In this document: positions 17,463 through 26,416 of the stretch, piece by piece | Position numbering within the stretch: position 1 is the first letter of the stretch | Layout: each line of letters opens with the position of its first letter | Program-made: the position numbers and the translations under genes | The notes under the pieces: generated by a model | Told to the model about the DNA's origin: nothing | Database searches by the model: none | The model's input: only the letters and a program-made list of their open reading frames with translations | NCBI RefSeq assembly: GCF_014640555.1 | Contig: NZ_BMHE01000018.1 | Coordinates: 62,001-126,000, forward strand | Source: Paenibacillus marchantiophytorum | GTDB taxonomy: Bacteria > Bacillota > Bacilli > Paenibacillales > NBRC-103111 | DNA: 64,000 bases | Direction of reading: 5' to 3'

Positions 17463-18319
17463 TCACTGAATTGGACCTTATCGAAAGAAGCTACAATGGT
17501 ATTAGGATTATGAAACAAAAATTCTTTTTCTTTCCGCTTTCTGTTTGCTGAGTATTGAAGTTGGTATATTTTTGTCGGTACGTCGTTATACATCTCAGCA
17601 ATATTTTCATTATAATCATAAGTAGTTATCCACTTACTATCAATAATATCTTTAATTGCATGGGATAGTTCCTCATGGTCTTCATGGTTATAAAAATTAG
17701 TATATAGATTCTTTCCCTGCTTGTAATAAGGTGGGTCAAAGAAGACAAAAAGTTGCTCTGGAGGATGCATAGGTAAGATATTATTAATAAAATATACTGC
17801 ATCATGGTTATAGAGACTAATTCTCTCTCTCAAAGCTGAAATACGTCTAACTTTATTTATTAAGTCTACTTTATTGAACCTGCAATCTAAAGAATAATCA
17901 CCTTCGTCGTCCCTACTAATAGGCCCTCCCTTTATTATGCCAGACCGATTTGTCCGATTCAAAAAGAAAGTGGCAAAGCCCACTTCCAAGATACTATGAT
18001 TTCCCTGGTTATTATAGATTCCCTTTTGTCTTTCCCACTCATCAATATCTATCGGAGTATTTTCAACTAACTCAATAAATACATCTGTGTCATGAAGCAT
18101 ACTATACCAAAAATTATATATAGCAGTATCAAAATCATTTATAATGATTGATTCCACGTTCTCTTTCAAAAGCAACTCTACTGCTAACCCTGCTCCACCT
18201 GCAAAAGGCTCAACATAAATTGGGTGTGCAATATTATTCTGTTCTATAGTATTTCTGACGAATTTATATAGTTGTGTTTTCCCCCCTGGATAACGAAGTG
18301 GGGAAAGTGTAATTGGCAA
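17459..18319 (-). CDS. D12-class N6-adenine DNA methyltransferase (Dam-like)
   Basis: The 286-residue protein has the D12 class layout: N-terminal LRYPGGKTQL (SAM-binding region), motif I EPFAGGAGLAVELL (about 35-48) and catalytic motif IV DPPYYKQG (about 195-202). It methylates adenine in a short target, probably GATC-like, but the specificity is not readable. The start is TTG 18319 behind a strong AAGGAGGG. It follows the ParB-like gene on the same strand after 116 bases. There is no restriction enzyme beside it, so it is either an orphan methylase or paired functionally with the ParB-like protein. It is cargo of element B. Confidence 0.88.
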   Translation of the reverse strand: MPITLSPLRYPGGKTQLYKFVRNTIEQNNIAHPIYVEPFAGGAGLAVELLLKENVESIIINDFDTAIYNFWYSMLHDTDVFIELVENTPIDIDEWERQKGIYNNQGNHSILEVGFATFFLNRTNRSGIIKGGPISRDDEGDYSLDCRFNKVDLINKVRRISALRERISLYNHDAVYFINNILPMHPPEQLFVFFDPPYYKQGKNLYTNFYNHEDHEELSHAIKDIIDSKWITTYDYNENIAEMYNDVPTKIYQLQYSANRKRKEKEFLFHNPNTIVASFDKVQFSE

Positions 18320-18435
18320 TTGAGTCCCTCCTTTTATTGCATGGTAGCAAACAGCTAGAAAATTCTTAAGCATATTACTTCCTAGCAACAGGATTTACTG
18401 TAAAAGACAATGCATCTGACATGTAATTGCCCTAA

Positions 18436-20247
18436 TCAAATTTTTTCTAACTTAATATGATTATTTAAATTTTCTATCATGTTCTTTACAAATAACCTCC
18501 ATCTTCGCTCGATGTCCCATAAAATATCAGGCGACGGTAAATTATACTTGCCATGTGTAATGGAGTTTAACTCGTCATGATCCTTTTTTCCAAAAGCTAC
18601 ATTTATGGTTCTTTGATAATTTTGATTGATATTTTGTAATGATCTATTGCTTACGCAATAATTCAATAAATCAGTTATAGAAGGGTCCTTTTCCGGCTTC
18701 TTCCACTCATTAAAAAGTTGATTTTTCATTAAATACTCTTGTAATGTACATTCTAATAAAGTTCGAGTCAAATATGTTGCACTTAGAGTAAAGGTAGAAA
18801 CTCTTAATCTATGCAGTTCGTAGAGGGACCTCTTAATGCCAGGATGTTCTCCATGATACACAATACCCTGAAACAAGTAAGAGATATTTTCAGGCTTATG
18901 CTGCTTTAAGTTATCTAACGGATTTGGCTGTGATATAGGAGTCGATTGCAGAATTAGTTGATCTCCCTGGCCGCCTTCTTCCTCAAGTTGTCTGGAGACA
19001 GGCTCCTCTACTTCTGGGCCATCTTCTGGCTTGACTAGTCCTTCTACTTCTTCTAGGCCATCTTCTGGCTTGATTGGTCCTTCTACTTCTGGGCTATCTT
19101 CTGGCATGATTAGTCCTTCTACTTCTTCTGGACCATCTTCTGGCTTAATTGGTCCTTTTACTTCTTCTGGACCATCTTCTGACTTGACTAGTCCTTTTAC
19201 TTCTTCTGGGCTATCTTCTGGCTTGATTAGTCCTTCTACTTCTTCTGGACCATCTTCTGGCTTAATTGGTCCTTTTACTTCTTCTGGACCATCTTCTGAC
19301 TTGACTAGTCCTTTTACTTCTTCTGGGCCATCTTCTGGCTTGATTGGTCCTTCTACTTCTGGGCTATCTTCTGGCTTGATTAGTCCTTCTACTTCTTCTG
19401 GACCATCTTCTGGCTTAATTGGTCCCTCTACTTCTTCTGGGCTATCTTCTGATAACAAGCTTCTCCAATTCTCATTTTCGATAAAATACTTAGTATAGAA
19501 GCTTTCCCTATCTTCTTTGTAGTAAACATCACTTACAGTAACCTTTTTAGTTTTTATAAGATATAGAATATAATAAATCTTTTTTTCGCTATCACTATTA
19601 ACCAACTTTATTTCAGGCAACTTTTTATCAACTATGACCCCTAAACGAGTTCTCAAATCAGGACTACTAAATATACGTTCCATTGTTGAAAGAGAACGTT
19701 CAACTTTAAGTATATTGTCTAAAAATTCAACTAAATAATTTTTATAATCATCATTCTTAAATCTATATTGAGCCTTAGAATCCCATGAGAGACGTCCAAC
19801 GCCGTTATTCTCCCCAGTATGCTTGTTTTGAATTGTTCTCTTCATCAAAGATTCTTCCGAAGAATTATCATATATAACACAATCGACAGCTACAATCGGT
19901 TTATAATTGCAGTCTTTACTAATTTGTTTTATACGTTTTATTAATCGATCTCTATTTTCAATATCAATGGGTAAAAGCTCAGGAGTGTTCAGTAATTTTA
20001 TACAGGTGACACGTCTGTTTCCATCCATTACTAAATATTTATTTAGTACTCCGCTCTCAATAACAATTATCCGCTCTGATATTTCAAAACCAAATTCCGC
20101 AATGGATTTCATCAGATTAAAAAGTTTTTTTTCATTTTTATTCTTGAATAGTATTTTTATTGCCGCTGCTTCATCTTCTTGAGATTCATCTCTGGGATTA
20201 TCCTCATTTATGTGAAGATCATCAATTTCAATTAATTTTGGCCTCAA
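18436..20247 (-). CDS. ParB-like protein with 13-residue tandem repeats and helical C-terminal domain
   Basis: Residues about 1-130 resemble the ParB/sulfiredoxin-type domain (INEDNPRDES, then VMDGNRRVTCIKLL). Residues about 265-415 are twelve copies of an acidic, proline-rich unit EDGPEEVEGLIKP (12-13 residues). The C-terminus (about 440-603) is helical (SLYELHRLRVSTFTLSATYL...). Proteins with this ParB-like N-domain are common next to DNA methyltransferases and in defence islands, where they may bind or nick DNA or hydrolyse nucleotides. TTG 20247 follows AAGGAG. It is probably co-expressed with the methyltransferase. The repeat tract is likely a length-variable linker. Confidence 0.65.
   Translation of the reverse strand: MRPKLIEIDDLHINEDNPRDESQEDEAAAIKILFKNKNEKKLFNLMKSIAEFGFEISERIIVIESGVLNKYLVMDGNRRVTCIKLLNTPELLPIDIENRDRLIKRIKQISKDCNYKPIVAVDCVIYDNSSEESLMKRTIQNKHTGENNGVGRLSWDSKAQYRFKNDDYKNYLVEFLDNILKVERSLSTMERIFSSPDLRTRLGVIVDKKLPEIKLVNSDSEKKIYYILYLIKTKKVTVSDVYYKEDRESFYTKYFIENENWRSLLSEDSPEEVEGPIKPEDGPEEVEGLIKPEDSPEVEGPIKPEDGPEEVKGLVKSEDGPEEVKGPIKPEDGPEEVEGLIKPEDSPEEVKGLVKSEDGPEEVKGPIKPEDGPEEVEGLIMPEDSPEVEGPIKPEDGLEEVEGLVKPEDGPEVEEPVSRQLEEEGGQGDQLILQSTPISQPNPLDNLKQHKPENISYLFQGIVYHGEHPGIKRSLYELHRLRVSTFTLSATYLTRTLLECTLQEYLMKNQLFNEWKKPEKDPSITDLLNYCVSNRSLQNINQNYQRTINVAFGKKDHDELNSITHGKYNLPSPDILWDIERRWRLFVKNMIENLNNHIKLEKI
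18995..19452 (-). repeat. Coding tandem repeat, 36-39 bp units x12
   Basis: The units encode EDGPEEVEGLIKP variants. Units fall into a higher-order order (EGLIKP, EGPIKP, KGLVKS, KGPIKP) that recurs, so blocks of several units were duplicated together. The bases are highly similar between units, a sign of recent slippage or recombination. Confidence 0.9.
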
Positions 20248-20408
20248 TACAACTCTTCTCCTTCTAAATAGAAAATAGACCCCAAAGCTTGTTTCTATTA
20301 TAAATAATAACACAAAATCAAAATTTTAATTGTTTTTATCGCAATTTTTGGAAATTATATGCCTTTACAAGTCTCTGTTTAATATAGACTAATCTTTAAT
20401 GCCAAAAC

Positions 20409-20433
20409 CGTTGCCGTTACTTATGATACGGTT
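20409..20433. repeat. att-like direct repeat 3 (junction of elements B and A)
   Basis: Identical over 25 bases to 2014-2038 and 35734-35758, including CCGTTACTTATGATACGG. It is followed by CACCTCGTTTGGTGTATCGG then CAACG, so CGTTGCCG and CGGCAACG form terminal inverted repeats around the core. Confidence 0.85.
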
Positions 20434-20494
20434 CACCTCGTTTGGTGTATCGGCAACGATTTTTGTCCGTATATGTACCTTTATCCATAAAAAA

Positions 20495-20518
20495 AGAAGA
20501 GGGGTGATCAGTCCCTCT
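20495..20518 (-). terminator. Terminator of the 40-residue peptide transcript (copy 2)
   Basis: AGAGGG and CCCTCT pair around ACTGATCA, followed on the minus strand by TTCTTTTTTT. It is equivalent to the terminator at 15172-15195. Confidence 0.75.
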
Positions 20519-20529
20519 CCTTTTCTCGC

Positions 20530-20652
20530 TTATTGCAACAGCTTCTGAATTAGAATTAGCACTAGACCAGCAGTTACGTTGATCAGTACCCCAATCACAA
20601 ACGGTGCTACAACATCAAGCTTCTTGCTTTTGCTCTTCCTGGTTTTTCTCAT
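20530..20652 (-). CDS. 40-residue cationic single-pass membrane peptide (copy 2)
   Basis: MRKTRKSKSKKLDVVAPFVI then GVLINVTAGLVLILIQKLLQ: the same design as the peptide at 15211-15333, with a basic head and hydrophobic tail. GGAGG lies 4 bases before the ATG. Peptide sequence is far better conserved between copies than the leader RNA, so the peptide is under protein-level selection. It lies about 100 bases inside the left end of element A. Confidence 0.75.
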   Translation of the reverse strand: MRKTRKSKSKKLDVVAPFVIGVLINVTAGLVLILIQKLLQ

Positions 20653-20947
20653 ACGACCTCCGAGAGGTGTCGTACCGAGACTAGGCAGAACATAATCTCC
20701 TATGGCCTACTCAGCAGTTACAATAACTGCTTTTTAGCTTTTTATTACCATCCAATTGTTTCATATTCCTATTGACCGATCTTTCGGTCTTCTCCATCAC
20801 TCATAGAGAGCGCTTAACCAAGTATGGCTTGGTTCTACATAACCCATTCTCAGGGCAATTCTCCTGACTCGTAAGTGAGTCATTCAGTTTAAAATGATCC
20901 ACTAGCCTACGGACTGCCTCGTAGTTTAGTTTAGGGTGTTTAGCCCT
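20653..20947 (-). ncRNA. Structured leader RNA of the membrane peptide (copy 2)
   Basis: This 295-base leader is equivalent to 15334-15642. Stems include CTACG/CGTAG, TGACTC/GAGTCA, AACCAAG/CTTGGTT, CGCTC/GAGTG and GACCGA/TCGGTC. Shared bases are limited to the 5' AGGGCTAA, CTAAAC, GGCTAGT and the last ~60 bases before the peptide; elsewhere the sequence differs while paired elements persist in the same order. Confidence 0.6.
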
Positions 20948-20953
20948 ATTTCT

Positions 20954-20982
20954 ATTATATATTTTATAGACTGCATATTCAA
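20954..20982 (-). promoter_or_regulatory. Sigma-A-type promoter for leader RNA/peptide copy 2
   Basis: TTGAAT (20977-20982) and TATAAT (20954-20959) with a 17-base spacer, exactly as in copy 1. Confidence 0.8.
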
Positions 20983-21042
20983 TAAATTCAGATACACCCT
21001 AAAGAGTTCATTTCCACTGCTGGCATTCTTCATTAGGATCAG

Positions 21043-22227
21043 CTAGCTTGTTATATCCCTTGATCTTGATTCAAGTTTATCTTTTATACTCACAATATTA
21101 CCAGTGTACGAGATTTCAGTCTTTAAGTAGCCTTCTTCTAATCCTAGTAACTCTTCGACTTCTTCCCGTAACAAGCTTAGCCCGTAATGTTTAGACAGTT
21201 TTTGCATAAATCCGTCTCCAGAAATATAATCATTTTCAATTAATAATTCTATAGCTTGCTTCATAGAAACAGGGTCCCTCAGATCCTTTACATCATCCAG
21301 AGGTTCTTTTGTTCTCCAACCTTTATGACTTATAGATCGTTGCATATACTGATATGTTCCTTCGCTAATGGCCCCTAATTTATAGGCTCGCATAACCATT
21401 GCTCCAATAGATACACACCATTTTTTCTTAAGAAGCTTATAGTACATAAGATCATTTGGATGAATAGATACATCCCTCAAAAAGCTTTCCTTCGGTAGAA
21501 GAAACGCTGCTGCAAAATCATTTGCTTCCTGCTCAATTTGCTTAAACTCTTCCTTACTCAAATCATCAATATTCAAGTACGGATCATGCAAAACCTTATG
21601 CCCTAGTTCGTGGGCCACATCGAATTGACGTCTGTAAAAAGACTTTTTATCATTTCCTAGGACAATTGAGTAATACTGTTTCCCGCCTATCTCATGTTGA
21701 GATCCAAATGCGTCAATTGTCTTATTACCTAGCATCAATGAAGAAATAACAAAACCTTTAGTTTCAAGTAAGTAGATAATGTCTTTAACTGGTTTATCAC
21801 CAAGAGACCAAGCATCTCTTACCTTTATAGAAATTTCTTCCACATTTTCTATGTCCCGATCTGAAAAATCCGGCACATCAAGTTCAGGAAAATCCACGTA
21901 TTCTTCTAATAAAGCGCGAATAATAGTTAAGTACTTAACTCGATCATATTGCATCTCTCTTTCTTTTTTCCCTGTAGTCAGCAATGATCGAAAGTATGTG
22001 CTACCTGTTTTAACTTCAACGGAATTTTCATAAAAATACTCTTTAGGGAATTTCAAAATATTTGTTATAACTAACAGTGAATCTAAGGTAGGAACTGCTT
22101 TGTCATTTTCATACTTCGATATCATCTGCTTACTAACACCTAATTCATTAGCTAAGTCAGTAATGGTTAGGCCACGATAAATCCTTCCCTCTCTTAACCT
22201 GGAACCGTTAAACTGCCTTTGTATCAT
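21043..22227 (-). CDS. XRE-HTH plus ImmA/IrrE-type metallopeptidase
   Basis: This 394-residue protein has an N-terminal XRE helix-turn-helix (residues about 8-60, LREGRIYRGLTITDLANELG) and an ImmA/IrrE zinc peptidase domain with FDVAHELGHKVLH (HExxH, about residues 185-200) and a downstream glutamate in EQEANDFAAAFLLP. Such proteins cleave or remove repressors of mobile elements, for example ImmA on ICEBs1, and so trigger excision or expression. ATG 22227 follows the upstream gene's stop by 27 bases, so the two are an operon. It is the likely switch that relieves the XRE repressor encoded at 23652-23993. Confidence 0.85.
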   Translation of the reverse strand: MIQRQFNGSRLREGRIYRGLTITDLANELGVSKQMISKYENDKAVPTLDSLLVITNILKFPKEYFYENSVEVKTGSTYFRSLLTTGKKEREMQYDRVKYLTIIRALLEEYVDFPELDVPDFSDRDIENVEEISIKVRDAWSLGDKPVKDIIYLLETKGFVISSLMLGNKTIDAFGSQHEIGGKQYYSIVLGNDKKSFYRRQFDVAHELGHKVLHDPYLNIDDLSKEEFKQIEQEANDFAAAFLLPKESFLRDVSIHPNDLMYYKLLKKKWCVSIGAMVMRAYKLGAISEGTYQYMQRSISHKGWRTKEPLDDVKDLRDPVSMKQAIELLIENDYISGDGFMQKLSKHYGLSLLREEVEELLGLEEGYLKTEISYTGNIVSIKDKLESRSRDITS

Positions 22228-22254
22228 TAAAATTCCCCCTTGTATCGAGGAATG

Positions 22255-23016
22255 TTATCCTTTATCTTCCTCTTTAATATCTTTTTCATCCGATTTCTTC
22301 GTTGCAATTTCTTGATCAAAATGTTTCTTCCGTTTCTTAACCGACGGTTTGACTTTCGGTATAATATCTATGCTCTCCACAACATCTTCATTTAAAACAG
22401 CTAAATCGCTATATTCTTCCTTAGAAACATACATTGACCAATCAGCTTTATCGATTAATTCAAAATACCGATTAAATAACCGTGCTTCCACGCCTATCAT
22501 TTTTTTATCAACTTCTTGAGCGATTACAAAGATTACCTGCTTAACTAAAGGATACTCTTCACCGAGTATTCTTTGTGCTTCCATAAGCCTTTTATTCTCA
22601 TATTCATCTGTTAGTGTTTCAAACAAAACCATTTGTTGCGTGTCAAACTCTAAAGGCCCGCTATTTAGCGAAACAAACGCATGAAAGTAATGTATCTTAT
22701 TTTTCCCAAAATTTTTTATCACTGTATCTATGTTCTTTTCCTTCGAAAAGATATATAGGCTACCTGTATTGAGATCTAAGGCGCAAATAAAAGTCCATAT
22801 GCCCCCCCTTTTTCTAGTAAGAACAACCAAATCATTCTGTAGGGCCGCTTGTTTTATACGGTCAAATCGTATATCCCAGGAACCTCCATTCTTGAAGTTC
22901 CCCGTATCCATACCGTGCTCTTGCTTTATTTCATTTATGACGCCTTCTGTCCCCTCTGTAAAGGACCTAACTAATAATTCAGCCATAGATCCATTCAAAC
23001 CTAGTTGATCTAGCAT
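22255..23016 (-). CDS. Hypothetical protein paired with the ImmA-like protease
   Basis: A 253-residue soluble protein starting MLDQLGLNGSMAELLVRSFT. The middle (WTFICALDLNTGSLYIFSKEKN) looks like a beta-rich domain and the C-terminus is lysine/glutamate-rich (KKRKKHFDQEIATKKSDEKD). I do not recognise the family. ATG 23016 follows GGAGGTGG and is preferred over an upstream frame extension. It is the first gene of a two-gene operon with the XRE/ImmA-like protein, so it may be its partner or substrate. Confidence 0.65.
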   Translation of the reverse strand: MLDQLGLNGSMAELLVRSFTEGTEGVINEIKQEHGMDTGNFKNGGSWDIRFDRIKQAALQNDLVVLTRKRGGIWTFICALDLNTGSLYIFSKEKNIDTVIKNFGKNKIHYFHAFVSLNSGPLEFDTQQMVLFETLTDEYENKRLMEAQRILGEEYPLVKQVIFVIAQEVDKKMIGVEARLFNRYFELIDKADWSMYVSKEEYSDLAVLNEDVVESIDIIPKVKPSVKKRKKHFDQEIATKKSDEKDIKEEDKG

Positions 23017-23346
23017 TAATAATCCACCTCCAAAGCATATCAATTTTAAATTAACTTAATGATACTACATTATAATATAAAAAGTAAACCTACTACTGTT
23101 TTATTTTATAATTTATCACCTTATCATAATACAACTAATACAGCCATGATAGATTATCAACATAATAGACATAGTCCACAACATTTTACATCCCCTCACA
23201 AAATTAACATACAAGTAGAGCAGATCTTTTTGGAAGGCTCAGCATCCCCCATATGTATTATTCGTCAATAACTTGAAAAAAAAAGTCTCTCTGCAAAAAA
23301 ATGAACCCAGAAGCCGGAAATCATCGGATTCTGGGAGGTGAAGAAA
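23017..23346. other. AT-rich divergent promoter region
   Basis: No gene is seen. The region is very AT-rich, with several TATAAT-like boxes around 23065-23080. A CCCAGAA/TTCTGGG inverted repeat at 23306-23333 lies just before the next start and may be an operator or control translation. Confidence 0.4.
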
Positions 23347-23622
23347 GTGTCCAACATACTTGAAATACACGAACAGTTTGTCCTTGAAGAAGATCAACTA
23401 GTGAAACAAATCAATACGTGCAATGAGATCACAGCTACCATACTTGACCTGATGTACCAGCAAGCCCAATCGTTACATACCTTGACGGTTGAAGAAGTGC
23501 TTATGTCTATCCACCGTATCCAGCAAGACTTGCAAACCGAACTCTTGCATGCGCGGCTAGAAAAGACGGTTATGGCTTACAAGCATAGCCACGGTTTGCC
23601 ACAAGATGATGTCTCTATATAA
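23347..23622 (+). CDS. Small helical hypothetical protein, 91 residues
   Basis: The chain is almost all helix (EIHEQFVLEEDQLVKQINTC...LEKTVMAYKHSHGLPQDD). Start GTG 23347 lies 8 bases after GGGAGG; an earlier GTG at 23338 is too close to it. Convergent with the XRE repressor gene. No function is evident. Confidence 0.6.
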   Translation: MSNILEIHEQFVLEEDQLVKQINTCNEITATILDLMYQQAQSLHTLTVEEVLMSIHRIQQDLQTELLHARLEKTVMAYKHSHGLPQDDVSI

Positions 23623-23651
23623 AGACACAGCCTCAATCTGCGAGATTGAGG

Positions 23652-23993
23652 CTACTTGTATTTCGACGCTTCCCAGTCGAAAACGTCCTTTATCATTTTC
23701 AATACCATTGCTTTGTCTTGCATGGAGCGGGTAGCCAGAAGTTCGTTAATCTGACTCAACTCGTCCTCCCGCTCCATAGGATCAATATAACGGAATAACT
23801 GCTCCATAGACACGTTGAGTCCAGCAGCGATCTTTTCTAGGCTCTCTATAGTCACATTCTTTTCGCCGCGCTCAACTTGTCCAATGTAATTTGTATGTAA
23901 TCCAGCCAATTCACCAAGCTGCTCTTGGCTAAGGTTTTGTTCTTTTCTTATGTACCGTAAACGTTCACCAAGTTTTAATACAAGGTCAGTCAA
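23652..23993 (-). CDS. XRE-family transcriptional repressor
   Basis: The 113-residue protein has one XRE helix-turn-helix: GERLRYIRKEQNLSQEQLGE, then LAGLHTNYIGQVERGEKNVT (about residues 8-62), followed by a short helical tail for dimerisation. It is the type used to keep integrative elements and prophages silent. TTG 23993 lies 6 bases after GAGGTG; the in-frame GTG at 24002 is part of that site. It is divergent from the 24132-27289 gene series, which it probably represses, and with the ImmA-like protein it would form a repressor/antirepressor switch. Confidence 0.85.
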   Translation of the reverse strand: MTDLVLKLGERLRYIRKEQNLSQEQLGELAGLHTNYIGQVERGEKNVTIESLEKIAAGLNVSMEQLFRYIDPMEREDELSQINELLATRSMQDKAMVLKMIKDVFDWEASKYK

Positions 23994-24131
23994 CGTAATC
24001 ACCTCATTACAAGCTTAAATGAGGTAATTCAATTACTTAACACACTAAAGATGTTACTTGACTACCAGATAACATCAATAGATAATAAAAATATACAAAA
24101 TCGAACTTATAGTAGTGAAGGAGTCATACAT

Positions 24132-24295
24132 ATGGAGACAAATGAAATCTTTGAACCCGGTCAAAAGATATATGTAATGGTAAACAACCTGCTAGAGCCA
24201 AAATTGAATGTACTGAGAAGTTTTCACCTCAATGGTTTGCCAGAGGGTTTGAAGTTGAGGAAATTAAAGGCGTACACATAAAAACTCGGCCATAG
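24132..24295 (+). pseudogene. Small gene with a -1 frameshift in an A-run
   Basis: ATG 24132 follows AAGGAG. The first frame gives METNEIFEPGQKIYVMVNNL then LEPKLN and would end early at 24281. Reading -1 at CCAAAA (about 24200) gives a more protein-like C-terminus (ECTEKFSPQWFARGFEVEEI), ending at TAG 24295, 12 bases before the next start. Either one A was lost (mutation or sequencing error) or a programmed -1 shift occurs. The joined product is about 54 residues of unknown function. Confidence 0.5.
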
Positions 24296-24307
24296 GAGGA
24301 ATAAACC

Positions 24308-24562
24308 TTGTCGAATATTATCCAAATCACTAACAAACAAAATGGTAATAAGAAAAAAGCACAACAGCTATTCACTCAATACGGCTTTGACTTCGATACC
24401 GAACTAGAAACGGACATCGAGCAGCTACGCAAAAGCTGGAGCAAATCTGATGTAGAGATCAGCCGTGAAGAAGCAATACAAGTTGCTGCTGATTTTTACC
24501 GCAGGTACCCTGTACTAATGGAATATGTCCGAAACAGCGACTTAGTGCTGAAGGGGAACTAG
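24308..24562 (+). CDS. Small hypothetical protein, 84 residues
   Basis: TTG 24308 follows AGGAGG. The sequence (QQLFTQYGFDFDTELETDIE...RRYPVLMEYVRNSDL) is soluble and mostly helical. I do not recognise it. It belongs to the run of short plus-strand genes downstream of the repressor. Confidence 0.6.
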   Translation: MSNIIQITNKQNGNKKKAQQLFTQYGFDFDTELETDIEQLRKSWSKSDVEISREEAIQVAADFYRRYPVLMEYVRNSDLVLKGN

Positions 24563-24597
24563 GATTTCATACTATCTATTAAGAAAGGGATGATTCT

Positions 24598-24795
24598 GTG
24601 CACATAATACCAGATCCAGCTGGGAGATTTCCTAAAGGAATTATCAGCGTACACCGCACAGTGGAACCCGAAATGAACAGTAAAGAAGGCTATGACCTCG
24701 AAACTGGTTCTGACCACGGGTTTCATAGAAATGTTATGGAAGAAGAATCAACTAAAGATAATGAAAATACTAGAAATAATAGTCGAAAGGAATAA
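24598..24795 (+). CDS. Small acidic hypothetical protein, 65 residues
   Basis: GTG 24598 is preceded by AAAGGGATG, a modest site. The C-terminal half is very hydrophilic (EEESTKDNENTRNNSRKE). It ends 6 bases before the zinc-ribbon gene, which suggests translational coupling. No family recognised. Confidence 0.45.
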   Translation: MHIIPDPAGRFPKGIISVHRTVEPEMNSKEGYDLETGSDHGFHRNVMEEESTKDNENTRNNSRKE

Positions 24796-24801
24796 ACTAG
24801 C

Positions 24802-25902
24802 ATGTATTGTTCCAAGTGTAGCGCAGAACTCAATACGAACGCTTTGTTTTGTCATTCATGTGGCGCTTCGATTCAAAGTATTCTAGCTAAAGATGAGATT
24901 GCTGTAACCACCGCTGTCAATATTCCAGTCCATTCTTCATCAGGGCTCTTCTATGAAAATGAAGCAGATCAAACCCTAAGGGAATTATCCATCTTTGTAG
25001 GCAGAAAATCAGACTACTATCTGCCCAAGTGGTCCAAAATGATATCTCAAGGCAAAAACTTTAGCTGGAACTGGTCGGCTCTTTTGGTATGGCCTTTGTG
25101 GATGTGCTACAGAAAATTGTATACACAGCTTTTTAGTGTTTTGTTACTACAGATAATAGTATCTTTCTTCTTCTCTATTACCGCTTTTCGAGGAGTCGTT
25201 GCTATATGCGTAAATTTAGGTACTGCTATCCTTGTGGCTATCTTCGCCAATTACCTATACCTCATTTCAGCAACAAAGAAAATCAAGAAGATACACAAGA
25301 ATATCCCCGCTAACATTGAGCAGGAATTAATAAAAAGCGGTGGCACAAGCAAACTTGCCGTATTTGTTGGTATTGTAGCCTTACTTGGCTGGTTTCTATT
25401 TTTACTGAGCTACGCAAACATGCAAACAACAAGTGAATTATCTCCTCCAGCTCAAGTCACAAAACCAGTTGCCCAACAGAAGTTGGACAAAATGAAATTT
25501 ATGAACATCAATGAACAGGATATAATCGATATGCTTTCTTTCTACAAAAAAGACGGCTTAACAGAAGACAAGCCATTACCAGAAGCTTTAACTCACCAAA
25601 ACTCCCTTTCTGCTGGTTTTTCAGTCGCACTATTCGGTAAGAGTACACATCAATTAACCCGCGCTGTCGCCAATATTGATATGAGTTCTGACGCGGCTGT
25701 CGTCTATACAGGACGATTTCTAAAAGGGCTATTCCATGAAGAGAAGGCATTGAAAGAAGCCATGGCTTGGACTTCTGCGCAACTGAAAGACCTCAAAAAA
25801 GGTAGCACAAATAAAGGAGAAATCTATATTGATGGTAAGTATCTTCAAATTATTAATTTGACCGTTAATGACGGTGTTGTACTTTCTATATCAGCAGAAT
25901 AG
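24802..25902 (+). CDS. Zinc-ribbon membrane protein (DUF2628-like)
   Basis: The 366-residue protein starts with a zinc ribbon (C3, C6, C17, C20: MYCSKCSAELNTNALFCHSC). A DUF2628-like segment follows (WSKMISQGKNFSWNWSALLV), with membrane helices at about 92-112, 118-140 and 188-206, then a C-terminal soluble domain (about 230-366). The topology suggests a cytoplasmic zinc ribbon, a membrane core and a C-terminal sensor or adaptor domain. It is in the plus-strand operon of element A. Its role in the element is unknown. Confidence 0.7.
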   Translation: MYCSKCSAELNTNALFCHSCGASIQSILAKDEIAVTTAVNIPVHSSSGLFYENEADQTLRELSIFVGRKSDYYLPKWSKMISQGKNFSWNWSALLVWPLWMCYRKLYTQLFSVLLLQIIVSFFFSITAFRGVVAICVNLGTAILVAIFANYLYLISATKKIKKIHKNIPANIEQELIKSGGTSKLAVFVGIVALLGWFLFLLSYANMQTTSELSPPAQVTKPVAQQKLDKMKFMNINEQDIIDMLSFYKKDGLTEDKPLPEALTHQNSLSAGFSVALFGKSTHQLTRAVANIDMSSDAAVVYTGRFLKGLFHEEKALKEAMAWTSAQLKDLKKGSTNKGEIYIDGKYLQIINLTVNDGVVLSISAE

Positions 25903-25963
25903 TTAGAATGCTCTCAGTTGGATTACGAGTTTCATCAAAACACAATGGAAGGTTGGTACCCTT

Positions 25964-26401
25964 ATGCTAAAACGATACACAAATGAAGCCAGTGAACCTA
26001 TAGTATCCGCTATGCTTATTGAAAAAGGATTTGCTGTCTGTCGAAGCTCGTCTAAAGAAACTGGTTATCATTTGGCTGCCAGTAAAGATGGAGTTACTGT
26101 GCGTATACGCATTAGGCATCTACAATACGATGAAGACTTTAGCAACTCTCCTTCAGCTCATGAGGTATATAAAATTAAAGCATTCATTAATGGAAGGCAC
26201 GATCCTTTCACTCTACAAAATGTCGATTTTGTAGTAGGTTACAATCCATACGATAATTCATTTGCCTGTGTCCCCGTCAATGTGTATGACAGCCAAGGCT
26301 CGGCGCGTATTTACAAAAATGAAAATATGCGACATGAATACTACAACTCATGGAATGAATTGGATCAATTCATAGAAATTCATACTCAAAATTCAAAGTG
26401 A
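25964..26401 (+). CDS. Hypothetical protein, possible PD-(D/E)XK-like fold
   Basis: The 145-residue protein has an alternating helix/strand pattern (SAMLIEKGFAVCRSSSKETG...VRIRIRHLQYDEDF...VDFVVGYNPYDNSFACVPVN). The DFVVGYN...FACVPV segment resembles small restriction-like or intron-associated nucleases (PD-(D/E)XK), but I cannot see a clear catalytic triad. Start ATG 25964 follows AAGG weakly. Low certainty on function. Confidence 0.5.
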   Translation: MLKRYTNEASEPIVSAMLIEKGFAVCRSSSKETGYHLAASKDGVTVRIRIRHLQYDEDFSNSPSAHEVYKIKAFINGRHDPFTLQNVDFVVGYNPYDNSFACVPVNVYDSQGSARIYKNENMRHEYYNSWNELDQFIEIHTQNSK

Positions 26402-26416
26402 TGGTGGGTGTACGAT

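Noticed and set aside
19031..19498. Serine-rich plus-strand frame (GPSTSSGPSSGLIG repeats)
   Set aside because: It is the antisense shadow of the EDGPEEVEGLIKP repeats in the ParB-like gene.
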